Shown in pieces: positions 53,878-62,056 of a stretch of 64,000 nt of DNA. The first letter of the stretch is position 1; each line of letters begins with the position of its first letter. Origin of the DNA: CAZNPH01 sp964574985. GTDB taxonomy: Bacteria; Bacteroidota; Bacteroidia; Bacteroidales; SM23-62. Location: positions 282,934 through 346,933 of the forward strand of contig CAZNPH010000001.1 of the NCBI GenBank assembly GCA_964574985.1, given 5' to 3'. The translations under genes were made by a program, and so were the position numbers. The notes beneath the pieces were generated by a model that ran no database searches, was not told the origin of the DNA, and was given only the letters and a program-made list of their open reading frames with translations.

Positions 53878-56031
53878 TCAGAATCTAAAGTTGTATTTGA
53901 CTTTCACCCTTGCATCTGCCTGTTGAATAGCAAAACGGTCAAAAGGATCGGTGGATTTGGATTTCCATACGAAAAACAGCTCCCTGCCAGGTGTAAGTAT
54001 CCACCGGAACCGGGACTGCCATCCCAATGTTTCGGAATAGCTGTCAAACTGAAGAAAATTGCTCAAACTGATGTCCGGTGAAAAAAGCAGGTCCAGCTTG
54101 CCTCTGTAGATCTCTGTGGAAAAATCACCGGAATTGATGTTTACGAAATTTTTTTCAAACTCCATGCCCAGAAATACCGGAACTGAAATTTTCCAACCGT
54201 ATTCCAGTTCGATCTGCCTCCGGCTTCCGTTATAAAAAGATCCGATGGTATAATCAACACTGCCCCATAGAAGTCTCCTTTTCGCCGAAGTCAACTCAAA
54301 GGAATGCCTCCAGAAATCATATACTCCCTTGGAGATCAAATGATCCCCGTAAATATTGAAGTCTGCTGTAAGCATCTCATACGTGTGATCTGAAAAAAAA
54401 CCGGTTTCATCCCCTGAAATGAATTTGATATTCAATACATCAATATCCAGATTTCTGGTCAGCAAAACATTGCCGGGATCCGTGATATGATCCAGACCAA
54501 TCCCGGATTGGACCTGAAGAATCCCGAATTTTTCAGGACGGGGACCAATGGCAATCTCTATATAATTCTCCCGGATGCCTTTTCTGGGTACAAATCCGAC
54601 ACCCGCGTTAAAATTCTCCCCGATTTCCTGATGACCTAACCGGAGGGACAAGAAATCGTTGGGATAAACAAACTCACCGCCAAAGGCCACATCGCCATTG
54701 GAAATCCCTTGTGTCTCCGATTTAATCCCATAGAAAACAAGTGCGATATTTTTATCTCCCATGAACTCAGAACTCGCTATTTTCCCGTCAATACCAATTA
54801 ACCAACCTGGGGCAGTACCAAAGGCATTGCCGAAAGTGCTGATAATACCGGCAGAGGATTGTTTGCCAATATTCCTGGAAATCCGGGCCACTCCATAATT
54901 TTCAATGCCCCCCATCCTCTCATCAGCTATATCCATAATGCCAATATTCCATTTCCCTGCCTGTCCGGTGAATTTACCTCCCGCAATGATAGGAACCGGG
55001 TTTCCCAGGGTGTCCAGTCCGATCCGTCTTGAAAAAAAGGGGATCAGCCTGTTTCCGTAGGGACTGGTCCCGTTTCCACTGATCCCGAAATTGAAATAAT
55101 TGCTTCCGTCCAGAAAAAAATCCCGCTTTTCAGGATACAATAAACTGAACCTCGTCAGATTGATCCGGCGATCATCCACTTCGGTTTGCGCAAAATCGGT
55201 ATTGACGGTCAAAGCAGACTTCAGCCCCGGAGTTACCTGATAAAAAACATCCAGTCCGCCATCCAGCTTCCGGTCATATTTTGAAGACCGGTCGTATAAT
55301 AATCCTGCAAGGGCATAGGGCGTGATATCCAGACCGATTCCCTGTGAGATCCCCTTCAAACCATACAGGAGTCCGGCATCCGAAACCTGGAACCTGTAAG
55401 TATCCAGATTGGCCACAGGCCAGTAGGCACTTTCGAGTTTTCTCCGGATATGCCGTATAAATTTAATTCCCCAGGCCTTTTCCGTTCCAAAACTCAGTGT
55501 CTTAAAAGGAATGATCACCTCGGCATCCCAACCCTCGTCATGTATAACCGCTTTCCCGTCCCATAGGCCATCCCAGGCTTTATTGAAACCCGCCCCGTTT
55601 TCGCTAACGATCGCATCCCCGATGGATCCCCTGGGCCCAATCTGGAACCAGTATCCGTTCCTTCCGTCCAAATGGGTATCGATGATGATCTGCACCCTGT
55701 CATCATAACCAAGGTTGGCATCACGGGCAAGTTCCTTGGCCGTAAGTTTTTCAGGATCATCCCGGCAACGGAATGCGATATAAAGATTATGTACATCATA
55801 GCACAACAGGATCTCTGTCGGTTCAGAAACCGGTTCCCCGGTATTTGGTTCACGCTGTACCAGATAATCGATACTTGCGGCCTGTTCCCAGGCAGGATCA
55901 CCGGTCAATCCGTCTATCCGGGGTGGATCCGTGGCATACCGGGCTTCTATTGAAGACTGTGCATGGGTAACGCCCATGAACAGAAAACAAATGAAAATCA
56001 GGAAAAAAAACAGCTTGATTTGAGACTTCAC
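53878..56031 (-). CDS. DUF5916 protein with CBM9-like N-terminal domain
   Basis: 717 residues with a signal peptide (QIKLFFFLIFICFLFMGVTH). A CBM9-like beta sandwich (about 30-215, DPPRIDGLTGDPAWEQAASI; LCYDVHNLYIAFRCRDDPEK) is followed by a beta-barrel-like DUF5916 region (about 230-717, TDFAQTEVDDRRINLTRFSL; ending KSTDPFDRFAIQQADARVKV plus KYNFRF). Probably an outer-membrane protein, last residue aromatic, as in OMPs. Function unknown. The start is a GTG at 56031, overlapping the 83-residue gene upstream as GTGA. Confidence 0.85.
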   Translation of the reverse strand: MKSQIKLFFFLIFICFLFMGVTHAQSSIEARYATDPPRIDGLTGDPAWEQAASIDYLVQREPNTGEPVSEPTEILLCYDVHNLYIAFRCRDDPEKLTAKELARDANLGYDDRVQIIIDTHLDGRNGYWFQIGPRGSIGDAIVSENGAGFNKAWDGLWDGKAVIHDEGWDAEVIIPFKTLSFGTEKAWGIKFIRHIRRKLESAYWPVANLDTYRFQVSDAGLLYGLKGISQGIGLDITPYALAGLLYDRSSKYDRKLDGGLDVFYQVTPGLKSALTVNTDFAQTEVDDRRINLTRFSLLYPEKRDFFLDGSNYFNFGISGNGTSPYGNRLIPFFSRRIGLDTLGNPVPIIAGGKFTGQAGKWNIGIMDIADERMGGIENYGVARISRNIGKQSSAGIISTFGNAFGTAPGWLIGIDGKIASSEFMGDKNIALVFYGIKSETQGISNGDVAFGGEFVYPNDFLSLRLGHQEIGENFNAGVGFVPRKGIRENYIEIAIGPRPEKFGILQVQSGIGLDHITDPGNVLLTRNLDIDVLNIKFISGDETGFFSDHTYEMLTADFNIYGDHLISKGVYDFWRHSFELTSAKRRLLWGSVDYTIGSFYNGSRRQIELEYGWKISVPVFLGMEFEKNFVNINSGDFSTEIYRGKLDLLFSPDISLSNFLQFDSYSETLGWQSRFRWILTPGRELFFVWKSKSTDPFDRFAIQQADARVKVKYNFRF

Positions 56032-56279
56032 GATTCCAGCTTTCTTACCTTCTGGTATCCCGTACCTGCATCGATCATTTTTGTCCAGGAAACGGTTCTG
56101 CTATCTGCAAGGGACTTGTATACAATGCCTTGCTGAACTTTCATGATTCTGCATTCTCCAAGATCATACCGCGGTGACAGGACAATATCCCCCTCTTTTA
56201 TCTCATTTCCGTCAAAATCACAGAACGAAACACTCTTCCCTGAAGGAAACCTGTTTTTACGGAACAATCCAAATGCCAT
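56028..56279 (-). CDS. Small protein of unknown function (83 residues)
   Basis: No recognised domain. The sequence has a beta-rich, KOW/SH3-like look: DFDGNEIKEGDIVLSPRYDL then GECRIMKVQQGIVYKSL, and an end KMIDAGTGYQKVRKLES. That would fit a small cytosolic nucleic-acid- or protein-binding barrel, but this is only a pattern. The 4-base overlap with the DUF5916 gene indicates translational coupling. Confidence 0.6.
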   Translation of the reverse strand: MAFGLFRKNRFPSGKSVSFCDFDGNEIKEGDIVLSPRYDLGECRIMKVQQGIVYKSLADSRTVSWTKMIDAGTGYQKVRKLES

Positions 56280-56383
56280 ATCAGAATAAAATTTCTGAAA
56301 GATAAAAAATCTATGTTAATTTTATCATATGATTTAAACCATCAGGAGAAAACACAGTCAAATCTATTAACAAATCATTGAAA

Positions 56384-57154
56384 ATGAAACACCACTTAAA
56401 ATCAAAATTCAATCTGATCATTGATGGCATCATGCTGGTTGTTTTGACGGGTCTGGCCGGACTCGGGTTCCTGATCAAGTTCATTCTTATTCCGGGTGAA
56501 GAAAGATGGGAAATATACGGAGCCAATGTAGACATGAGGTTTTTGGGACTTGACCGCCATGAGTGGGGGAGCATCCATCTGACCCTCGGCTATATCATGA
56601 TCGGACTGTTGTTTTTGCATATCCTCCTGCACTGGAGAATAATCCTGGGAATTTTCAGAACCATGACCATTAAAAAATCCGTCAGGTTTGGTGTACTTTT
56701 TACATTTATTTTACTGGGAATTTTTTTAATACTCTCTCCATTCATGGTCAAACCGGAAATTGGCCAGGAAATAAGCCATCGACGGAACAGACAACCGGAT
56801 CGTGAAATGCCGGGTCAAAGCCAACAAAAAGAAGCAGCCAAAGAAGTCAGCAGATCAAAAGAACCGGAGATAAAAACCGCCGGACATGAGTACGGATATG
56901 CAGAACATGAACCTTTGCACCGCAATGCACAACAGAGAAGCACTTCAGAAAATATCATCCGGGGTTATATGACCATAGACCATGTAATCAAAGATCACGA
57001 TATTACATTGGATGAATTCAGAAAATCATTAAATCTCCCGGCAGATATCCCTTCCGGCTCACAATTGGGGCACCTGGTCAGACTATATGACTTCGCCATG
57101 CAGGATATCAGAAGGACGGTCGAAGAATATGACAGAAAAGCAGGTATAAATTAA
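56384..57154 (+). CDS. DUF4405-type membrane protein with a C-terminal helical domain
   Basis: 256 residues from the ATG at 56384 (the frame opens six bases earlier at a TTG). N-terminal DUF4405 part: three membrane segments (about 12-36, 62-82, 98-120) with histidines placed as in cytochrome b561-like haem proteins (HEWGSIHLTLGYIMIGLLFL then HILLHW). A charged, probably disordered linker (about 125-185) follows. The C-terminal helical region (MTIDHVIKDHDITLDEFRKS then LNLPADI) resembles the small C-terminal domain found on several membrane electron-transfer proteins. Likely a membrane redox role, inferred only. Its stop and the next gene's stop face each other (2 bases between). Confidence 0.72.
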   Translation: MKHHLKSKFNLIIDGIMLVVLTGLAGLGFLIKFILIPGEERWEIYGANVDMRFLGLDRHEWGSIHLTLGYIMIGLLFLHILLHWRIILGIFRTMTIKKSVRFGVLFTFILLGIFLILSPFMVKPEIGQEISHRRNRQPDREMPGQSQQKEAAKEVSRSKEPEIKTAGHEYGYAEHEPLHRNAQQRSTSENIIRGYMTIDHVIKDHDITLDEFRKSLNLPADIPSGSQLGHLVRLYDFAMQDIRRTVEEYDRKAGIN

Positions 57155-57156
57155 CA

Positions 57157-58065
57157 TCAATCCCATAAATTCTCAGGATACACACCCTTCCCCACCAATT
57201 CTCCGATCATCTCAACAGCCGCCGGTTTATCTTCCCGGTAGGTAACTCCGAACCATTGGTCGTCCGCAGGAAGTATTTTTACTTTTTCCACTTCTTTTCT
57301 GACCAGTTCATTAACCACGGTAGGAATATATAATTCAGCTTTCCTGTCATTATTATGCTGCTCAATAAATCTTTTGAAATGATCTCCGAGATGACCGAAT
57401 ACAGATGGATAAAATCCCCAAATATTCATAGAAACCAGTGCATCTCCGGAAAGAGGGACATCATTCCCTTTCTCATCTTTATAGATAATCCGGCCATTTA
57501 CCTTTTCAATCTCTGTACGTTCGACCACATCACGTAAAAATCCGTGCCCGTTGCTTTCACAAATGCCCCTTGAAACCGAACCATGCTCTGACAGGGTTTG
57601 TCTGACTTCATATCCGATCATGCAATAACTGTTCATTCCTGAAGTCTGGTTTTTTACCAGATGGTCATGCATCTTCTGGTAGGAACCGGCACCGTAAAAA
57701 TCATCTGCATTGATCACCGCAAAAGGTTCATGAACCGTTTCCCTTGCCACCCATACTGCATGAGCAGTACCCCAGGGTTTTTCTCTATCCTCGCTGAAAG
57801 TTACATTTTCCGGAACCATATTCAATTCCTGGTGAACGAAATCGAAATCAATCCGGCCATTCAGCTTCCTGCCAAAGAACCGGATAAAATCCTCTTCCAG
57901 TTCTTTTCGAATGACGAATACGACTCTCCCGAAACCTGCCCTGATGGCATCAAAAATGGAATAATCAATGATCGCCTCCCCTGAAGGACCAACTGAATCA
58001 ATCTGTTTGAGTCCGCCATAACGGCTTCCCATTCCGGCTGCAAGTATTAACAATGTTGGTTTCAT
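57157..58065 (-). CDS. Sugar-phosphate nucleotidyltransferase (NTP-transferase family)
   Basis: 302 residues. The nucleotide-binding motif LLILAAGMGSRYGGLKQIDS is at the start; PWGTAHAVWVARE and AVINADDFYGAGSY are the substrate-binding segments of GalU/RmlA-like enzymes. The exact sugar is unknown. It is separated from the nucleotide-sugar operon at 30.5-37 kb. Convergent with the DUF4405 gene. Confidence 0.88.
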   Translation of the reverse strand: MKPTLLILAAGMGSRYGGLKQIDSVGPSGEAIIDYSIFDAIRAGFGRVVFVIRKELEEDFIRFFGRKLNGRIDFDFVHQELNMVPENVTFSEDREKPWGTAHAVWVARETVHEPFAVINADDFYGAGSYQKMHDHLVKNQTSGMNSYCMIGYEVRQTLSEHGSVSRGICESNGHGFLRDVVERTEIEKVNGRIIYKDEKGNDVPLSGDALVSMNIWGFYPSVFGHLGDHFKRFIEQHNNDRKAELYIPTVVNELVRKEVEKVKILPADDQWFGVTYREDKPAAVEMIGELVGKGVYPENLWD

Positions 58066-58116
58066 AAATTATTTGAAAAAAAACGAAATTATTATGGACA
58101 TTTAAATTTGCATTCG

Positions 58117-58124
58117 TATATTTG
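58117..58124 (+). promoter_or_regulatory. Probable -7 element of the candidate small RNA
   Basis: TATATTTG, an exact TAnnTTTG match. A transcript would start about 58130, at the first base of the terminal stem of the small RNA. No -33 TTTG at standard spacing is seen. Confidence 0.5.
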
Positions 58125-58129
58125 TATTT

Positions 58130-58235
58130 ACGAGTCTGTGGGGTAACATGCTCACCTTAGCAATTATCAATAGTGGTTAGTTGGTTAATTAGTAATGATC
58201 TAAATCCTACTCCGTTCCCCACAGGCTCGTTTTTT
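58130..58235 (+). ncRNA. Candidate structured small RNA of about 105 bases
   Basis: The ends form a 14-base stem, ACGAGTCTGTGGGG (58130-58143) with CCCCACAGGCTCGT (58217-58230; one G-T pair), followed by TTTTTT. A -7 element lies exactly where a promoter should be. The enclosed 73 bases are less ordered and AT-rich. No open reading frame is inside. The long closed stem with a big internal loop and a built-in terminator is reminiscent of 6S-type RNAs, but I cannot assign a family; SRP RNA motifs are absent. Confidence 0.55.
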
Positions 58236-58742
58236 TAATGGCTCTTTATCTCTCCTCCGCCTCCAAACAAAACAAATCCCTTAATGATCATTTCTTTGGT
58301 TGGTTCATGAATCACATCTGTATCCCGGATGCGCTTGTCCGAAAATCCACCAAGAATACTGGTCACCTCAATTTTCACATCCCATCCTGATGGGATGATG
58401 AACTTGGCCTCTCCGAATATGGCCAGAAGTTCTGAAAACCAGCAAAAGTCCGACCAGGATCAGCATGGCCGGCCAAAACATCCGCCCCCAGTGGAATGAA
58501 ACATGAAAAATATCCGGAAGAAGAAAAAAACCTCCCACAACGATCAATATAATTCCCGGAACTGAATTCCTTCCGGTAACCAACAGAATGATACCAATGA
58601 GTATCAACAGGGATTCCCATGAAAAAATAAAGCCATGGTAAAAACGGGGGATCCAATTCAGCTTATTGGCTGCAAACAACAAAGCAATAATGATCAAAAT
58701 GATCCCGAAGAGAAAACTTCTATTGGTTTTTCCATCAGCCAT
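58235..58742 (-). pseudogene. LiaF-like membrane protein, broken by deletion and frameshift
   Basis: The start ATG at 58742 opens a four-helix membrane region (LFGIILIIIALLFAANKLNW, FSWESLLILIGIILLVTG, IILIVVGGFFLLPDIFHV and FWPAMLILVGLLLVF). From about 58415 the frame that continues the family is shifted by one: LAIFGEAKFIIPSGWDVKIE then VTSILGGFSDKRIRDTDVI and an end at 58235. That is the second half of the LiaF C-terminal beta domain; its first half (about 40-50 residues) is missing. The frame that is kept in the N-terminal reading ends at 58368 after 124 residues. LiaF-like proteins sense envelope stress. It starts 8 bases after the RraA-family gene. Confidence 0.78.
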
Positions 58743-58750
58743 TTTTCTGG

Positions 58751-59557
58751 TTATTCTTGTTCATCTTCAACTGTAAAATCGAGAGGGATGCCCAAAGATT
58801 TGTAAAGCCTTCTTCTGCCGGCTTTATCTTTTTTCAGAACATCATGCGCGTATTCTGCCACCTGAACCGCTTTTTCACGGGGTACAACAATCACACCATC
58901 CCCGTCGGCAACAACCACATCTCCGGGTCTGACCAAAACACCTCCAACCACCACCGGATTGTTCACTGATTCCAGTTCATTTCGTCCCGGACGGATCCCC
59001 CGTCCGCGATTTGCTATATCCAGATAAACAGGAATCCTTTCTTTGATGATTTCATCGGTATCCCGTACCCCACCATTTGCAACCAGTCCGACCATACCTT
59101 TCTTGGTCCAGCCCAGACTGTTGTTGGAACCTGCGGAACCTGTATCGCCATCGCCGCTGCAATCCATTACCACCGCTGTACCGGGCTTTATCAAATCTGT
59201 CCATGTTTCCGGGGAAAGTTCGGAATACCAGTTTCCAACCCATTTGTTGAATTCTTCCGGTGAAAGGTCACCTGCGGGAGCTGGATGATTTGTGGCCACA
59301 TACCGTACAGTAAGGGCGATACCACAAAACTGATGATCAAAATTCTCGATATCCTTCCATAAAGCCTCGATCTCAGTGCCCATAAGACCTGCATCTGGCA
59401 AACCTACATAGTCCATACCATCGGAAACATCAGCCACCCTGATACCTTCGTATAATTTCAATAATTCTTCATCACCGGGAACACTGCTTTGTTGTGAAAA
59501 AACAGAATTCAAAGCAATGAAGGTTAAACAGAATAAAAATAAAACCGTTTTTTCCAT
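58751..59557 (-). CDS. RraA-family protein with signal peptide
   Basis: 268 residues: signal peptide (EKTVLFLFCLTFIALNSVFS), then the RraA/HMG aldolase fold. Motifs GIRVADVSDGMDYVG, GSAGSNNSLGWTKKGMVGLV and NGGVRDTDEI (with the conserved Arg-Asp pair) and VVVADGDGVIVVP are characteristic. Related enzymes are 4-hydroxy-4-methyl-2-oxoglutarate aldolases; E. coli RraA inhibits RNase E. The signal peptide makes an RNase E role impossible here; a periplasmic or surface enzyme is implied, substrate unknown. Followed by the broken LiaF-like gene. Confidence 0.87.
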   Translation of the reverse strand: MEKTVLFLFCLTFIALNSVFSQQSSVPGDEELLKLYEGIRVADVSDGMDYVGLPDAGLMGTEIEALWKDIENFDHQFCGIALTVRYVATNHPAPAGDLSPEEFNKWVGNWYSELSPETWTDLIKPGTAVVMDCSGDGDTGSAGSNNSLGWTKKGMVGLVANGGVRDTDEIIKERIPVYLDIANRGRGIRPGRNELESVNNPVVVGGVLVRPGDVVVADGDGVIVVPREKAVQVAEYAHDVLKKDKAGRRRLYKSLGIPLDFTVEDEQE

Positions 59558-59792
59558 AATGAATATTTTATGATTTCCTCAACTCAATATTACTTCAATA
59601 CTTCCGGAAAAAAAAATTATAAAAACCTTTATACATACGGAAAGAGGCAAAATTTTTACAAATCTGCTTATTCCAGTTTAAAATTATGCATTATGAACTG
59701 ATCATTTTCCCTGTTTTTTTTCTTAACTTCATTCTAGTTTTCAAAATCAACCAACTATCTGCAATTCAATTAGGTGGTTAATAGATATTTGA

Positions 59793-60950
59793 ATGGAAAC
59801 AGAACCCACATACGAACAACTTGTCCAGCGTAATAAACAGCTGACCAAAAAATTAAATGAGCTTGAAAAGCTTGTCGACACAATTCCCTGCCGGATTTTC
59901 ATAAAGAATAAAAATCATAAATATAAATTTGTCAATCGATACTTTGCAGATCTTGTTGGCTTAAATAAGAAACAAATGATCGGCAAAGCAATCCGTGATA
60001 TTCTGCCTGATGAAGACAATGCACGAAACCTGGAATATGAAAATGAAGTAATAAGAACCGGAATCTCAAAGCACAATATTCTTCATACCATCAAAACCCT
60101 GACGGGAGAAAAGATATTTTCGACGAATAAGGTACCCTATTTGAACGAAAATTCCCAAGTCACGGGTGTAATAGGTGCCTCTATTGACATTACTGAAAGA
60201 GAAAAACTAAGGTTTGAACTTGAAAAACAAGCAGACAAACTGCGAAAGCTTATCGCAAGCCGGAACAAGTTCTTTTCAATCATTGCCCATGATCTCAAAA
60301 ATCCTTTCAATACAATTTTAAGCTTCAGCAAATTGCTTAAAAACAACCTTAAAAATTTCGATCAGAAGGAACTGGAAAAAATCGCAAACCTCTTGTATAA
60401 TTCAGCCGAAAAGGGATCCGAACTCCTGCAAAACTTATTGAACTGGTCTCAATCACAGACCGGGGCATTGCGATGTCAGCCAGAAAAATTCGACATTTCC
60501 CTTATCATTGGCCTTAATATTGAGTTCCTCCAACATTTCATCGAACAGAAAAACGTCAGGGTCATTACCTCCGCTACCGAAAAACAATATGTGTTTGCTG
60601 ATAAGGAAATGGTTTCCATAATATTAAGGAATCTGATCACCAATGCCGTCAAATATTCGTTTCCTGATACTGAAGTGAAAATTTCCACAAAAACTGAAAA
60701 TGGATTTGTGCATGTATCGGTACACGACAAAGGCATTGGAATATCCAAAACAGACCAGGAAAAACTCTTTAAAATTGAATCCGGTTTTATTCGGTCAGGT
60801 ACCAAAGATGAGAAAGGTACCGGTTTGGGATTGCTATTGTGCCAGGATATGGTCAAAAAAAACAATGGCAAAATCCGGGTTGAAAGCAAATCCGGAAAAG
60901 GAAGCACATTCGTGTTCACCCTACCCTGTTACCAGGACATAGATCAATAA
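59793..60950 (+). CDS. PAS-domain histidine kinase
   Basis: 385 residues, soluble. A short coiled N-terminus (EPTYEQLVQRNKQLTKKLNE), one PAS domain (about 25-145, FKNKNHKYKFVNRYF-like), HisKA with the histidine in IIAHDLKNPFNTILSFSKLL, and a HATPase domain ending GTGLGLLLCQDMVKKNNGKI. Its 3' end overlaps the PorP/SprF gene (convergent) by 7 bases. No response regulator adjacent. The 235 bases upstream (59558-59792) are AT-rich without further features. Confidence 0.9.
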   Translation: METEPTYEQLVQRNKQLTKKLNELEKLVDTIPCRIFIKNKNHKYKFVNRYFADLVGLNKKQMIGKAIRDILPDEDNARNLEYENEVIRTGISKHNILHTIKTLTGEKIFSTNKVPYLNENSQVTGVIGASIDITEREKLRFELEKQADKLRKLIASRNKFFSIIAHDLKNPFNTILSFSKLLKNNLKNFDQKELEKIANLLYNSAEKGSELLQNLLNWSQSQTGALRCQPEKFDISLIIGLNIEFLQHFIEQKNVRVITSATEKQYVFADKEMVSIILRNLITNAVKYSFPDTEVKISTKTENGFVHVSVHDKGIGISKTDQEKLFKIESGFIRSGTKDEKGTGLGLLLCQDMVKKNNGKIRVESKSGKGSTFVFTLPCYQDIDQ

Positions 60951-61942
60951 CGGATCAGCCATCTGTACCTTCTGGCACTGTCTCCGAACTTAACAGCGAT
61001 CATAATTTCATGCGAGCCAAAACTATGTTTCATGATGCTGCTGAGTGTATAGTCGAAGGCATAGCCAAAGTAAAATTTATCCACCTTAACCCCTGCCATT
61101 ACAATAATTGCACCACCTGTTCTGTATGATAATCCGGCCCAGTATTCATCCCGGAAATACAACCGTGTATTGATATCAGCCTGAAAATTCCAGTTTTGAG
61201 AAGTTTTAACCAGCAAAGAAGGCTCGATCATCATATTATATCCCACATCGAAATTTATACCGCCTGTAAGATAATAATGCCGAAGCAACCTGTAACTTTC
61301 ATATCCCCTTTCGCTGAACTTCAAAGATGACTGAAAAAGCTGTGCGACAGATAATCCCGCATAAAGTTTTGGATTCGAATAGTATACTCCGGTATTCGCA
61401 TCCGGTATAAACATGGTCTTTTGTGCATTCTCAATCAATTCATCACCAGGTTCATACAGGCGCAAACGGTTTTCATCAATGGAAAACTGGAATCCTGTTC
61501 CTGACAGTCCGAAAGACAATTGCCCTTCCTTCATTTTGATATGATAGGCATAGGTCAGTTGAAGGCCCGTACGGTTTACAATGCCAGTCTGGTCATTGAA
61601 AACATATGCTCCAAGACCGACCCGTCCGCTTCTTGAACTTCTTTTTGCATCTTTTCTTATGGACATATGCCTTGAAATGAAACTATTTTTCAGAACCCGG
61701 GTTTGTGCACTTATTGCATGGGTTTTTGGCGCATTCTTCATCCCAAGCCATTGCTCCCGGGCCGTGATATTAACAGAAGTATATCCTTCACTACCGGCAA
61801 CAGCAGGATTGATCAAAAATCTGTTCATCATATACTGGCTGTATAACGGAAGCTGCTGTGCATGCAGGCCAGTATGCCATTCCAGCCAAATGACACCAAA
61901 AATCAATATTTTGATCAGGATTTTCAAAACTTCCTTTATCAA
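60944..61942 (-). CDS. PorP/SprF family type IX secretion protein
   Basis: 332 residues. The signature after a signal-like segment is QLPLYSQYMMNRFLINPAVA then GSEGYTSVNITAREQWLGMK, which defines this family of outer-membrane barrels. The rest has strand pairs ending in aromatic residues. These proteins pair with T9SS substrates carrying a type B sorting domain; the substrate here is the adjacent gene at 62057-64000, on the same strand and upstream (114 bases). The start codon is uncertain: a TTG at 61942 is the only reasonable one. Confidence 0.93.
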   Translation of the reverse strand: MIKEVLKILIKILIFGVIWLEWHTGLHAQQLPLYSQYMMNRFLINPAVAGSEGYTSVNITAREQWLGMKNAPKTHAISAQTRVLKNSFISRHMSIRKDAKRSSRSGRVGLGAYVFNDQTGIVNRTGLQLTYAYHIKMKEGQLSFGLSGTGFQFSIDENRLRLYEPGDELIENAQKTMFIPDANTGVYYSNPKLYAGLSVAQLFQSSLKFSERGYESYRLLRHYYLTGGINFDVGYNMMIEPSLLVKTSQNWNFQADINTRLYFRDEYWAGLSYRTGGAIIVMAGVKVDKFYFGYAFDYTLSSIMKHSFGSHEIMIAVKFGDSARRYRWLIRY

Positions 61943-62056
61943 TTAATAGCCATAAAAAGCAACATCCATGCAATCAATTTGTTGCAATTATAGGAAAAAT
62001 TCCCGGACGCATTCCTGCACCGGAAGGTTTTTATATAAACAACCCTTTACAATATA

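Noticed and set aside
58130..58235. SRP RNA or tmRNA as identity of the small RNA
   Set aside because: The SRP loop motif (GGAAG / AGCAGCC type) and tmRNA tRNA-like ends are absent.
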